A DNA stretch of 39,323 nt from a virus, in the IMG/VR virus record IMGVR_UViG_3300033141_001167, positions 1 through 39,323 of that record; one strand, given 5' to 3'. Within the stretch, counting starts at the first letter, position 1, and each line of letters begins with the position of its first letter. Position numbers and translations under genes: made by a program. Shown here one piece after another: positions 27,048 through 36,425 of this stretch. The notes beneath the pieces were generated by a model. It worked only from the letters and a program-made list of their open reading frames with translations. It did no database searches and had not been told where the DNA came from.

Positions 27048-27076
27048 TTGTTGTTCCCCGATGATTATGTTATAAT
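27048..27076 (+). promoter_or_regulatory. Promoter of the second HNH gene
   Basis: TTGTTG (27048-27053), 17 bases, then TATAAT (27071-27076) with TG at the extended position. The start codon of the HNH gene follows about 19 bases later, after AAGGAGG. Confidence 0.65.
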
Positions 27077-27094
27077 ATAATCAAGGAGGACAAT

Positions 27095-27577
27095 ATGCCT
27101 TGGTCAAATAAAGAAAAGGAACAAGAATGGTATCAAAGGAACAAAGAGAAAAAGCGGGAATACAATAGGCGATGGCGTTTAGAGCATAGAGAGCAGAGAA
27201 AGATATATCAAAAGCAATGGCGTCAGGAGCATAGGGAACAGAAAAACGCAGCTAATAGACAATGGTATCGGGGGCATAGAGAGCTCGCAAACAGGATAGT
27301 AAAGAGGGCTAAGGATAAGCTGAAATTAGAGGTATTAACTTATTATGGTAAGGGTAAATGTGCTTGTGTGAAGTGTGGATTTAATGATGTAAGAGCTTTA
27401 TCTATAGACCATATAAAGGGGGACGGTTATTTACATAGAGAAATCCTGATTGGTGGAGATTTTTATCGCTGGTTAAAAAAGAATAATTATCCCGAAGGTT
27501 ATCAAACACTTTGTATGAATTGCCAATTTATTAAGAGGATAGAGAACAAAGAATATGTAGGTAAAGGTAGGAGGTAG
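27095..27577 (+). CDS. HNH endonuclease with basic N-terminal repeats
   Basis: Residues 1-65 are tandem basic repeats of the form W/Y-x-x-EHREQ-K (LEHREQRKIYQK, QEHREQKNAANR), probably DNA-contacting. The HNH core follows: C91/C94, the DH pair at 105-106 in LSIDHIKGDG, and C140/C143 in LCMNC. It is free-standing among structural genes with a private promoter, typical of a homing-type nuclease. Not closely similar to the HNH at 1698. Confidence 0.85.
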   Translation: MPWSNKEKEQEWYQRNKEKKREYNRRWRLEHREQRKIYQKQWRQEHREQKNAANRQWYRGHRELANRIVKRAKDKLKLEVLTYYGKGKCACVKCGFNDVRALSIDHIKGDGYLHREILIGGDFYRWLKKNNYPEGYQTLCMNCQFIKRIENKEYVGKGRR

Positions 27578-27579
27578 AT

Positions 27580-27768
27580 ATGCCTGCTAGAAGTAAAGCA
27601 CAACAGCAAGCAGCGGGGGCGGCATTGGCTGCCAAAAGAAAAGAAATCCCCGTATCTAAATTAAAGGGTTCGGCTCTCTCAATGTATAAGTCTATGACCA
27701 TATCTGAGCTTAAAGAGTTTGCTGGGACAAAAGCTAAGGGATTGCCCAAGAGAGTTAAGAAGAAGTAG
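27580..27768 (+). CDS. DUF3008-type protein (62 aa)
   Basis: MPARSKAQQQAAGAALAAKR, then KGSALSMYKSMTISELKEF and a Lys-rich end is the signature of the DUF3008 family, small basic proteins common in phages and bacteria. Role unknown. Only three bases separate it from the HNH gene. Confidence 0.8.
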   Translation: MPARSKAQQQAAGAALAAKRKEIPVSKLKGSALSMYKSMTISELKEFAGTKAKGLPKRVKKK

Positions 27769-27775
27769 GTAAACT

Positions 27776-27931
27776 ATGCCTTTATATCAATACTGGTGTC
27801 CTCAATGCCACCAAAGATTTGAGATGAATAAATCGGTAGAGAAGAGACATACTGCCCGATGCCCTAAGTGTAATAAAAGGGCAAGGCTTATGCCCTCTGC
27901 TTTCAGTTTCAGTTTTAAGGGTGGTATGTGA
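27776..27931 (+). CDS. FmdB-type zinc-ribbon protein 3
   Basis: 51 residues: MPLYQYWCPQCHQRFEM with C8/C11 and C29/C32, then a short tail. It is the shortest of three FmdB-like paralogues in this operon. The ribosome site is weak (AAGTAGG). Confidence 0.75.
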   Translation: MPLYQYWCPQCHQRFEMNKSVEKRHTARCPKCNKRARLMPSAFSFSFKGGM

Positions 27932-27994
27932 TGGTTGACAGGATTGAGTGGGCATAAGACTATTTTCAGAGAAGAAATCATGGCGAGGTAAGAT

Positions 27995-29050
27995 ATGAGT
28001 CGCACCTATGCACAGATACAGGATTTAGTAGAACAGATGCTTCAGGACACTGGGGCTGCTACCTACGACACTACTGAAACAGGTTACTGGATTGAGGAGT
28101 CCTTAAAGGAACTTGCTCAATATGACCCGCATATAGTTGAAGTCGTATTCCAGATTGAATCAAGGACTGGGACTGATACAGCGGGAACAGCAAGCTCTCT
28201 AACCGATACCAGTGAGGCTCAATTCCTTTCTACCGACCCGACAGACGAAAAGGTAATTCATAACACTACTGACCACACTTGGGCTGTAGTTCTGGGTTAT
28301 ACATCAACTTCAGTTTTAACGCTCAGTGCCGATATTATGGATGACGGTGAGAACTACAAGATATACAACAAGCGGTGTTGGAATGAAAAGCAAATCTATA
28401 TTGGTGATGTAACCGACTATCTTTGGATTGACTCGGTTGAATATCCCATTGGCACAAAGAGGAACTGGAAGGTTTATGGCGAAGTCCTTGAGATAGATGT
28501 TACCATTGTAGAAGATAGCGACTCTACCAAGACTGACCTTCCCAATGTTGATGTCCTTGTTAGGTTTGCCAAGCCACACAGGCTTTGTCAACTTACTACT
28601 TTAAGCGGTGAATTGACTGCTGACGAGTCTAAGGGGGATACCACCATAGCCGTTGATGGATTAGCACCTGCAACTGGTGAAGTGGAAATAGGCGATGAAT
28701 TCCACCTAGAAAACCACAAGACTCTTTACGCTATTACCTCTGCCACAACATTGAGTGGTGGTGCGGGTGACATTACTTTCTATCCAGGCTTAGAAGCTAA
28801 CGCTGCAGAAAATGATGATATAACCTTTACCAAGTCCACATTGAAGCCACAGCACGAAGAGCTATTCTGCCACCTAGTCGCAGCTAGAGCTGTATTGAGT
28901 GATAACATAAGACATATCAATGAGATTCCCAAAGGCGGGGCGAATGCCTGGTCGGATTATCAAGCTTGGGGAGAACGCAAATTAGCTGAAGTCTTGGGTA
29001 AATTAGAAAGATTAAGCCCACCAAGAACAAAGAGGATATATCCGAGGTAG
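27995..29050 (+). CDS. Head-tail connector-like protein with beta insertion
   Basis: The N-terminal helices (YAQIQDLVEQMLQDTGA, then WIEESLKELAQY) and the C-terminal helices (EELFCHLVAARAVLSDN, then ERKLAEVLGKLERL) resemble gp6-type adaptors that dock under the portal. Between them sits a long beta-rich insertion (residues 60-270) with WAVVLGYTSTSVLTLSA and a second repeat-like block. At 351 residues it is longer than a plain adaptor. The order (after head genes, before tail genes) fits a connector. Confidence 0.65.
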   Translation: MSRTYAQIQDLVEQMLQDTGAATYDTTETGYWIEESLKELAQYDPHIVEVVFQIESRTGTDTAGTASSLTDTSEAQFLSTDPTDEKVIHNTTDHTWAVVLGYTSTSVLTLSADIMDDGENYKIYNKRCWNEKQIYIGDVTDYLWIDSVEYPIGTKRNWKVYGEVLEIDVTIVEDSDSTKTDLPNVDVLVRFAKPHRLCQLTTLSGELTADESKGDTTIAVDGLAPATGEVEIGDEFHLENHKTLYAITSATTLSGGAGDITFYPGLEANAAENDDITFTKSTLKPQHEELFCHLVAARAVLSDNIRHINEIPKGGANAWSDYQAWGERKLAEVLGKLERLSPPRTKRIYPR

Positions 29051-29080
29051 ATATACCACACAAGGAAAAAGGAGGAAGTA

Positions 29081-29383
29081 ATGCCTAGAAAGAAGATGGC
29101 TAAGTTAACACCTTACGCCAAGAGGGTGTTGGAAGAAAGGGAAGAAGAAGCCTATAGGCTGGCACTAAGGGCTAGGGCTACACCGTCTTTAAGGAGAGTG
29201 ATGGGGGGCAGATATACCGCAACGGGGGCAGCATTATCTGCTCAAACAGCCGCAGCTCGTGCCCGAACTGCCAAAGCCGAAGCGGAAATTTCCCGCAGGA
29301 GTGCCGAGTTAGCTAGTATAAGTGCTGAGCGTGCTCGCAAGAGGGCAGCGGCTGCCCGCGGAAGGGTAAGAAGAAGGAAGTAG
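29081..29383 (+). CDS. Ala/Arg-rich basic protein (100 aa)
   Basis: Excellent AAAGGAGG site. Sequence dominated by Ala, Arg and Lys (AAARARTAKAEAEISRRSA, AERARKRAAAARGRVRRRK), like histone-tail or DNA-condensing proteins. It may be packed with DNA or act as a connector accessory; no family recognised. Confidence 0.65.
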   Translation: MPRKKMAKLTPYAKRVLEEREEEAYRLALRARATPSLRRVMGGRYTATGAALSAQTAAARARTAKAEAEISRRSAELASISAERARKRAAAARGRVRRRK

Positions 29384-29385
29384 AC

Positions 29386-29580
29386 ATGAAGAGTGTATTA
29401 AAAACTCTAACTACTCAGAAGGAAGAAGTCCAGAAAGAATTTGAGCAACTTAAAAAGGCACAGGAACAACTACAACAACAATTAAATCAGATTGTTACAC
29501 GGCAGGTTGAACTGCGGGGCAAATATCAACAGCTGGAACAACTAGAAAAAGATTTTGGGGATGAGCCGAAGGAAAGATAA
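29386..29580 (+). CDS. Short coiled-coil protein (64 aa)
   Basis: Continuous heptad helix rich in Gln, Lys and Glu (EEVQKEFEQLKKAQEQLQQQ). The stop overlaps the next ATG by one base (TAATG). Possibly a tail assembly chaperone or structural spacer; unproven. Confidence 0.65.
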   Translation: MKSVLKTLTTQKEEVQKEFEQLKKAQEQLQQQLNQIVTRQVELRGKYQQLEQLEKDFGDEPKER

Positions 29581-31280
29581 TGCGGACTTTGTCGGATGCT
29601 TTAACTACCGCTCAGAAGGCGGGTGGTGATGCCCTATGCAAGCTCGTGCTTACGCTACAGGGCGATAGCACTGAATATACCTATGGATTATCTACCACAG
29701 ATAGAATCCTCAATCTCTCCCACATAGAACAAGAATGGAGTCAAACCGCACAAGTTACAGTCAACGACTCAAGCGGCACATTGGCTGCCTTAACATTGGA
29801 GGGATGTTCTGCTGTTATCTCTTATGGTTATCATACGACCTCAGATGAGTATTCCGCTACTGCCCCCCTAGAAGTTATAGCCTCCAAGACTGATTCCCTT
29901 CAAGGTAGAATAGTAACCACCCTTAGTTTGGCTGGCATCTTCAATATGATGGGCGAGGATGAAGCCTCTGAAGCCTACACGCCAGACGATACAAACGGGG
30001 ATACGGTTGAGACAATCCTAACTGCAATAGCCAATGCGACTATGACTTGCTTTGACCATTGCAAGTCCTATGCAATAACCTATGACGCTGGTTATGATAC
30101 CGATACACAAATTGACACCTTTAAGCCCGCAGATTATTTCAGTGTTGGCTTTAAGGAAAGCAGATTATCGGCATTTCAAAAAGCACTGGCGTTTTGCAAA
30201 TGTAAAGCTAGGGTGGAGAATGACTCTGGTGTTCCCACAATCCACATCTTCAAGCCCGTAACAAGTGGCTCAACTTACGATTACGAATACAATGATGCCT
30301 ACGGAGACTACCATAACTTCTTTGATAAGAGTGTTAGAAAGCGATTAGTTATCCCCAATAAAGTTATAGTATCTTCTCACCCCGACCACTCCCCTCAATA
30401 TACTGGTGAGGCGACCGAAACCTCTGGTGTTACTTATACTGCACTGGGCGACCGCTACATTACAGAACACCATTATATAAGAGCTACAAGTAATGCCCAA
30501 TGCGAAAATCTAGCCAAAGCAAAAATCCAGAATTATGAACTGGCTGCTGAAAGGGGACACGGCACTGCCCCAATGAATTGCGGGCAGGAGGTTATGGACT
30601 ATGTATTGATTGCCGACTCTAGGGTGGGTGATACTAGGGCTGGGAATATAGGTTTTATAAACAGGTGGTATTCTAATTATCCTAAGCAACCTACCAGATT
30701 TGGCTTTGAGTTCAGACTTGGAAGCCTTGCCATACAAGGCTTGGCTGGGACTCTGCCCCCAAGGGGCATAAAAATAATTGATGAGACAGCTACAACCCAA
30801 ACAAATATACAGCTTTTGTATGATGAGTTGTCTGCCCAATACGATAGGCTAAATGAGTTGGCTGATGCTTATAATACACTACTTGATTATCTGATAAATA
30901 GGGAGGAGGTAATCCCCAAATTGCATGTTACTCACCAACTCATAATACCAGTATGGATACCCAATGCCCCTAGAATCACAACTCAGGCTGTCTCAGACAT
31001 AGCTGCGACAACTGCTACAGGGAATGGGGATATAATTGATTTAGGCGTTCCCAATCCAACGGCATATGGGGTTTGCTGGGATACCTCTTCAAGCCCTACT
31101 ATAACTGATAGTGAGAGTGGCAAGTGGGGTAAATCAGATGAAGGGGCAGCCACCGAAACTGGAGCGTTTACTACTGATATGACGGAATTAACAACTGGGA
31201 CTTTATACTATGTTAGGGCTTATGCTACTAATACTGCAGGCACGGGTTATGGAATACAAGTAACTTTTACAACACTTTAA
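29580..31280 (+). CDS. Tail hub/nozzle-like protein with C-terminal fibronectin-like domain
   Basis: The N-terminal 400 residues resemble tail hub proteins: an opening with LTLQGDSTEYTYGLST, an adhesive beta-barrel layout, and long segments such as DYFSVGFKESRLSAFQKALA and NVITYTALGDRYITEHHYIR-like stretches. After a helical linker (LYDELSAQYDRLNELADAY) a C-terminal domain of about 100 residues shows the pattern ATGNGDIIDLG, AYGVCWDTSS, LTTGTLYYVRAYATNTAG, a fibronectin-like repeat common in surface proteins. Probably part of the tail tip with glycan or protein contact. Confidence 0.6.
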   Translation: MRTLSDALTTAQKAGGDALCKLVLTLQGDSTEYTYGLSTTDRILNLSHIEQEWSQTAQVTVNDSSGTLAALTLEGCSAVISYGYHTTSDEYSATAPLEVIASKTDSLQGRIVTTLSLAGIFNMMGEDEASEAYTPDDTNGDTVETILTAIANATMTCFDHCKSYAITYDAGYDTDTQIDTFKPADYFSVGFKESRLSAFQKALAFCKCKARVENDSGVPTIHIFKPVTSGSTYDYEYNDAYGDYHNFFDKSVRKRLVIPNKVIVSSHPDHSPQYTGEATETSGVTYTALGDRYITEHHYIRATSNAQCENLAKAKIQNYELAAERGHGTAPMNCGQEVMDYVLIADSRVGDTRAGNIGFINRWYSNYPKQPTRFGFEFRLGSLAIQGLAGTLPPRGIKIIDETATTQTNIQLLYDELSAQYDRLNELADAYNTLLDYLINREEVIPKLHVTHQLIIPVWIPNAPRITTQAVSDIAATTATGNGDIIDLGVPNPTAYGVCWDTSSSPTITDSESGKWGKSDEGAATETGAFTTDMTELTTGTLYYVRAYATNTAGTGYGIQVTFTTL

Positions 31281-31290
31281 GGAGAGCTTA

Positions 31291-32166
31291 ATGACTGGTA
31301 GTGGAACAGCAGAAGACCCATTCATAATTTCCACAGTAACCGACCTTCAAAATGTAGAGAATGACCTCACAGCTTACTATGAGCTGGGTGGCGATATAGA
31401 TGCGTCTGCTACTTCTGGATGGAATGATGGTGAGGGCTTTGTCCCAATAGGTCAAGCAGATAATTTTACGGGGCAATTGGACGGTAAGGGGTATAACATT
31501 GACCAGTTATTTATAAATCTACCAACTACAGGGGCAGGTTTGTTTTGGGATATGAGGGGCACGGTCCAAAATGTTGGACTAACCAACTGTGATATAACTG
31601 GTAAATATGCGGGTAGCATCGCTGAGGATAATCATGGCGGCACTATAACTAAATGTTATGCGACTGGAGTTGTGGACGGAGGAGCACTAGGGTATGCTGG
31701 TGGTCTTGTAAATGCTAATGACGGCACTATAAATAATAGTTATTCACGATGTTCGGTGAATGGTAAGTGGGCTGGCGGATTTACCTGCTTGTGTGTTAGT
31801 GGAACGCACGATGATTGCTACTCCACAGGGGCGGTAACTGGCACATATACTGGTGGATTTAGCCAAACCGATGCGGGGACTACCACTAACTGCTTCTGGG
31901 ATACAGAGACCTCTGGGCAAGATACCAGTGCAGGTGGAACTGGCAAGACTACAGCGGAAATGAAAACTAGAGCAACATTCGCTGATGCTGGCTGGGATTT
32001 CACTGCTATCTGGGGAATAAACGCTTCTCTAAATAATGGTTATCCTTGCTTCACACTATCAACTGGGGGGGAGTTAGCAGGGCTTATAGCCATAGTAGAA
32101 GAGAGGATTCACTATGTTGATGCCTATGGAGTAGAAAGATATATTGAGGGAACAGAGGTAGGCTAA
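31291..32166 (+). CDS. GLUG-repeat adhesin-like tail protein
   Basis: It opens with GSGTAEDPFIISTVTDLQNV, the usual start of a beta-helical GLUG domain, and continues with the motif FTGQLDGKGYNIDQL and Gly/Cys repeats (GTITKCYATGVV, GTINNSYSRCSV, GTHDDCYSTGAV). The C-terminal part has FADAGWDFTAIWGI, also typical. GLUG domains mediate cell-surface binding. Probably a receptor-binding tail component attached through its C-terminal helix. AAGGAGAG precedes the ATG. Confidence 0.75.
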   Translation: MTGSGTAEDPFIISTVTDLQNVENDLTAYYELGGDIDASATSGWNDGEGFVPIGQADNFTGQLDGKGYNIDQLFINLPTTGAGLFWDMRGTVQNVGLTNCDITGKYAGSIAEDNHGGTITKCYATGVVDGGALGYAGGLVNANDGTINNSYSRCSVNGKWAGGFTCLCVSGTHDDCYSTGAVTGTYTGGFSQTDAGTTTNCFWDTETSGQDTSAGGTGKTTAEMKTRATFADAGWDFTAIWGINASLNNGYPCFTLSTGGELAGLIAIVEERIHYVDAYGVERYIEGTEVG

Positions 32167-32167
32167 A

Positions 32168-35100
32168 ATGGGACAGTTTGATTTTACTACAGGGCAAACA
32201 GCAATAAAATTAGATGACCACTCAGCACGACACGAAGATGGTGGTGCTGATGAGATAAGCCTGACTGGATTATCTGGAGACCCTGCGGATACAATCAATG
32301 AGTCTCTGCTTACTACGCAGAATGATATTATAGTTCGTGGGGCGAGTATTGCCGAGAGGCTGAACATAACCGAGCAAACACTGGTAGGTAGGCTCACGGG
32401 TGGCAATGTCTCTGCCGTGGCTCTTGGTATTTCAGATAACAACATAGCCCAGATAGACGGAACAAGCAACGCCCCTGCCCCCCTTGATTATGCCAAATTT
32501 ACCACAAGTGGGTTAGAGGGTAAGAGCTATCAAGAACTTGTAAATGATATTAGCGGGGTTATTAAGGCAACTGATGTAGAAGTTGCCGAATTAAGCACAG
32601 CCACCTATGATGATGTTCAAGACTATATAAACTTCTTCGGTGATAGAACATACCTGACTGGATGCACCATTACAGCCGACGGTGATGGGAAAGTATCGGT
32701 GGCTTCTGGAACTGCTTGGTGTAGGGAGTCGGACTCTGATACAGCGGTAGGTAAGTTCTTTAATTTTGCTGGGCAATCTGCCATAGCCTTGACTGATATG
32801 GTAGCTAACCTACTTTATTTAGATTATAACGCAGGCACTCCACAGGTGGTAGTGGCTACCAGTGCGTTAACTTATGGCTTCCAGCAAGACCATATCCTAA
32901 TTGGTGTAGTATTCTTAAATGGAACTGATTGTCATATCCTACAGGCTGACCCTATAGGCATAGAGGGTGCTAACCGTTCTCATATGATGAGGGTAGAGGA
33001 AGGTGCAAGAAGGGCAAGCGGTATGGTTACTACCGCAATCGGGACTCGCAATCTTGCTGTAACTGCTGGCGTATTCCATCTGGGACTGAATAGAAAGACC
33101 ACCCCGCCTTTCACTACTCCTAACAGTGGAACAGCTGACGACACAGAGGCTTATAAACTACATGATGCTGATGGTGGCTTTGTTGCCACTGATGTTGGTA
33201 AGATAGTTCACAATACCACTGATGACACTTATGCATTTGTAACCGCTTATGTAGATGCTGGAGAGTTGACTCTTGATTCTGACATATTTGTGAGTGGTGA
33301 GAACTACGATTTGGATGTATTCTCCTATTGGTATTATGACGGGGATTTGGAGACTCCCGCTTGGGTGGAAGTCCCAGGCTCTACTGCTATCAGCAACACC
33401 CAATATAACGATGTAGATACTGGGCTGGCTAATCTCACAGTTAATAAGTATGGTGTTCACTGGGTTTATATGGATTTTGGTGGGCACATCAATGTTGTTT
33501 ATGGGCAGGGAAATTACTCAGCAAACGAGGCTGAGGTAGCGACTGTCCCTTCGTCATTACCCAATGTAGCTACCAACTTCTCTGTAATCATAGCCAAGAT
33601 TATTTGCCAGCAGGGGCAGGATACTATGATTATTACCCACCCTTGGACTGAAATATTCTTATCCAGTTTGGCTACAGACCATGGAAGTCTAGGTGGATTA
33701 GGTGATGATGACCATCCCCAGTATCTATTAGCCGATGGCACAAGGGCTTTGTCTGGTGCTTGGGATATGGGTTCGCAAAACCTAACCAATGTAGATATAG
33801 ATAGTGGGACTATAGATGGAGCTGATATTACTATTGGTTCTGGTAAAACCCTTGATGTATCTGCTGGAACTTTAACGCTAGCCGACAATCAAATAAGCGG
33901 AGACAAGGTAGAGGGCGGAACCATAGCTGCTATCACAATCTCTCAACTTACCCTTGATGCTACCCAATTAACTGTTACTGGTGCGGAGTTAAATCTCCTA
34001 GACCTTGCTGGCTTAACTGCTGGTGAGGTTTTAGTAGCCACTGGTGCTGCTACGGCAGCTTGGCAATCAACTGGGGTTAAATTAAGTGCTCCTGATATAA
34101 GTGGAGTAGTAACGGCTGCTAGTGCCTTGACTATGCCTGCTTTTACCCTTAACGGAACAGTAACCCTTAATGGTCAAGTCCTTGATGCTGGTAGTGCATG
34201 GGGGGCAGTTAATACCACTGGGGCTTTAAGGGGGCTTTATTTTAAGTCAACCCAAGATAGTGCTACGGGGGTGGAACTTTGGGGAGAACATGTTTCCGCA
34301 GCCGCCACAGATGATGATATTCTATTTCGTATATTGGCTAGTGGTAGGGATGATGCCCAAGCACCCCAAGAATACTGCAGGATAGATTTCAGGATAGAGG
34401 ATGCGACCGCCGCAACCCCTGCGGGGAAAATGGAGTTTAGTTCAATAGCTGGTGCTTCTTGGAATCTCGGGATGACACTTTCTAGTGCTGGTGACCTTTG
34501 GATAGATAGAAACCTTGGGATAGGTGGAACTCTAACTGGGGTTACAACTCTAACAGCTACAACTGTTAATACAACCAGCCTTGGGGCTACATCGCTGGCT
34601 GGAACTCTGACTGGAGGGGCTAATACAATAAGTGGCAGTGCCTTTGATATAGATGGCGGCACAATAGATGGTGTAACTATCGGTGGAGCAGTAGCCCCCA
34701 CAGTAACTAACTTAGGTGCTGTAACCACCTGCGATATTAATGGTGGCACGATAGCTGGAGTTACTGTGGATGGTGATTTGACTTGGAGTTCAGCACAGAG
34801 TGGTCTTACCTTAACTGCCCCCACCCTTAATGGAACTATTACCCTGGGTGCAACTCCAGTCTTTGATGCTGGGAGCGGAAATGCTCGGATAAATACCACT
34901 GGGGCACAAAAGGGACTGGTAATCCAATGCACAAATGATGGCACAATAGGTCCATATTTAGAAATGTATCAACTCTCAACCAGTCCTCTTGCTGGCGATA
35001 CCATCTTCAATATCACAGCTTTTGGGGAGGATAGTGCAGACAATAAACAATGGTATGGTGAATTTAATTGTGTTATAGATGACCCAACATCTACAAGTGA

Positions 35101-35347
35101 GGATAGTTCATACAAATGGCGACTTATGAATGCTGGTGCTACTAACTGGGTTATGATACTTGATGGTGCGGGTGAGCTTTGGGTAGATACCTTTGTAAAT
35201 CCAGATGAAGGGGTCAAAGTATCTGGCACTCAAGTTGTAGCTGCTCAAGGTGCTGCTGTAGCTGATGCCACTGATGCAGCGGATGTAATACTTAGGTTAA
35301 ATGAATTACTTGCTAGATGCAGGGCGCACGGACTAATAGCGACATAA
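32168..35347 (+). CDS. Long tail fibre protein (1059 aa)
   Basis: Repetitive beta-rich fibre. Recognisable features are HSARHEDGGADEISLTGLSG near the N-terminus, DHGSLGGLGDDDHPQYL (a tail-fibre motif with DDHPQY) near residue 515, and repeated strands of the form GTIDGVTIGGA / LTLTAPTLNGTITL in the C-terminal half. These build trimeric fibres for host recognition. The C-terminal ADATDAADVILRLNELL helix may be a trimeriser or chaperone region. The start overlaps nothing; GAGG lies upstream. Confidence 0.85.
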   Translation: MGQFDFTTGQTAIKLDDHSARHEDGGADEISLTGLSGDPADTINESLLTTQNDIIVRGASIAERLNITEQTLVGRLTGGNVSAVALGISDNNIAQIDGTSNAPAPLDYAKFTTSGLEGKSYQELVNDISGVIKATDVEVAELSTATYDDVQDYINFFGDRTYLTGCTITADGDGKVSVASGTAWCRESDSDTAVGKFFNFAGQSAIALTDMVANLLYLDYNAGTPQVVVATSALTYGFQQDHILIGVVFLNGTDCHILQADPIGIEGANRSHMMRVEEGARRASGMVTTAIGTRNLAVTAGVFHLGLNRKTTPPFTTPNSGTADDTEAYKLHDADGGFVATDVGKIVHNTTDDTYAFVTAYVDAGELTLDSDIFVSGENYDLDVFSYWYYDGDLETPAWVEVPGSTAISNTQYNDVDTGLANLTVNKYGVHWVYMDFGGHINVVYGQGNYSANEAEVATVPSSLPNVATNFSVIIAKIICQQGQDTMIITHPWTEIFLSSLATDHGSLGGLGDDDHPQYLLADGTRALSGAWDMGSQNLTNVDIDSGTIDGADITIGSGKTLDVSAGTLTLADNQISGDKVEGGTIAAITISQLTLDATQLTVTGAELNLLDLAGLTAGEVLVATGAATAAWQSTGVKLSAPDISGVVTAASALTMPAFTLNGTVTLNGQVLDAGSAWGAVNTTGALRGLYFKSTQDSATGVELWGEHVSAAATDDDILFRILASGRDDAQAPQEYCRIDFRIEDATAATPAGKMEFSSIAGASWNLGMTLSSAGDLWIDRNLGIGGTLTGVTTLTATTVNTTSLGATSLAGTLTGGANTISGSAFDIDGGTIDGVTIGGAVAPTVTNLGAVTTCDINGGTIAGVTVDGDLTWSSAQSGLTLTAPTLNGTITLGATPVFDAGSGNARINTTGAQKGLVIQCTNDGTIGPYLEMYQLSTSPLAGDTIFNITAFGEDSADNKQWYGEFNCVIDDPTSTSEDSSYKWRLMNAGATNWVMILDGAGELWVDTFVNPDEGVKVSGTQVVAAQGAAVADATDAADVILRLNELLARCRAHGLIAT

Positions 35348-35358
35348 AGGAGGGTAGA

Positions 35359-35580
35359 ATGGCAAAGCAATTAGAGAACCCATTTGAGATTAAGATAGTC
35401 ATAACTGATAAGGGGACGGAGGTGGATGTATCAGCCCACTATGGTGTGTCTTGTGAGTATGGTAGCCTCGGAAGGAAGGGATTGCCAATAGAGCTTACAG
35501 CAACACAGGAACAGAAAGTGGTGGACTTAGCCAAAAATGTTATTCTACCCCAGATTAAAGAAAATGAAGGTATGGAATAG
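35359..35580 (+). CDS. Hypothetical protein (73 aa)
   Basis: Start at 35359 set by AAAGGAGGG just upstream; a longer frame begins inside the fibre gene. Contains FEIKIVITDKGTEVDVSAHY and an acidic helical end. Follows the fibre gene; function unknown. Confidence 0.65.
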   Translation: MAKQLENPFEIKIVITDKGTEVDVSAHYGVSCEYGSLGRKGLPIELTATQEQKVVDLAKNVILPQIKENEGME

Positions 35581-35588
35581 GGGGGGCA

Positions 35589-35993
35589 ATGAGTAGTTTT
35601 CTAACGCCCTTGGTGGTCTCCCCAATGCCTGACGGGAGAAGATGGAAACTCTTTTATCCCTTCACCTTTGTGTGGCGTTCTGGGGGATTGAATATACGGA
35701 TTGATGTTCCCAAGGGGTTTGTTACCGACTTCGCTTCGTCTCCTTTCTTTGTGTGGACATTCATACCGCCTTGGGGGCGTTATGGCAAAAGTGCGATTAT
35801 CCACGATTTCTTATATCAAAACAAACTAACCCAGCCCAGAAATATCTGGGAGAGGATATTCTCTAGGGAACGCAAGGACGCAGATAGGATATTTTTAGAT
35901 GGTATGAGAGTTTTGGGCGTTCCTAAATGGAAGCGGAAACTGATGTATTGGGGAGTTCGGGCAAGCGGATGGTTAGCTTGGAGGAGAAAATGA
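35589..35993 (+). CDS. DUF1353 family protein
   Basis: Shows the DUF1353 signature: VPKGFVTDFASSPFF, IPPWGRYGKSAIIHDFLY, and RKDADRIFLDGMRVLG. Members occur near lysis or tail genes of many phages; biochemical role unsettled. At 134 residues it is typical. The end overlaps the next gene by 4 bases. Confidence 0.85.
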   Translation: MSSFLTPLVVSPMPDGRRWKLFYPFTFVWRSGGLNIRIDVPKGFVTDFASSPFFVWTFIPPWGRYGKSAIIHDFLYQNKLTQPRNIWERIFSRERKDADRIFLDGMRVLGVPKWKRKLMYWGVRASGWLAWRRK

Positions 35994-36244
35994 AACAAGC
36001 AGAGAGAGACGAACTATTATACAGGATGGACGAAACGGTCAAAAACATCTGGCGTGTTACCGAGCAACAGGAAAGACACCTTGAAAGGATAAATGGGCAC
36101 TTGGAAGACCACTCCAAGAGGATAACTATTGTAGAGACCTTACAGAAAGAACGGAACCGTCCCAGTAAAAAGACTCTTGGCGGTTGGGGGGCAGTAATAG
36201 TCGCCGCTGGTGTGGCTGTCTGGAAAGCGTTTTATGGAGACTAA
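35990..36244 (+). CDS. XhlA-like coiled-coil membrane protein (84 aa)
   Basis: Start at 35990 behind GGAGGAGAAA. A long coiled coil (RDELLYRMDETVKNIWRVTE, HLERINGHLEDHSKRI) is followed by one membrane span (WGAVIVAAGVAVWKAF), the arrangement of XhlA-type proteins that pair with holins. Function by analogy. Confidence 0.65.
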   Translation: MKQAERDELLYRMDETVKNIWRVTEQQERHLERINGHLEDHSKRITIVETLQKERNRPSKKTLGGWGAVIVAAGVAVWKAFYGD

Positions 36245-36425
36245 AGACCGAACTGAACTGAAACGCCTCAAAAGAGAATTACGGCAGGAGAGTTTTGAGA
36301 AACTCAAGCCGATTGGGAAAGACCTTGAGGAAACTGATATGGATTTGGCTGTGAGGATAGATGATATAAGAAGTGAATTGAAGACAAGACTAATACCGAT
36401 AGGAGGGAACAATGAGGTGGTCTAA
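36234..36425 (+). CDS. Charged helical protein (63 aa)
   Basis: Start at 36234 inside the end of the XhlA-like gene. Strongly charged helix (ELKRLKRELRQESFEKLK). It lies between two lysis-type genes. Function unknown. Confidence 0.6.
   Translation: METKDRTELKRLKRELRQESFEKLKPIGKDLEETDMDLAVRIDDIRSELKTRLIPIGGNNEVV

Noticed and set aside
27935-27963. A consensus TTGACA before the connector gene
   Set aside because: No acceptable -10 hexamer occurs 16-18 bases downstream.
34237-34944. A 235-codon open frame on the minus strand opposite the tail fibre gene
   Set aside because: It is caused by the repetitive Gly/Thr codons of the fibre gene, has no ribosome site and lies fully inside a convincing plus-strand gene.
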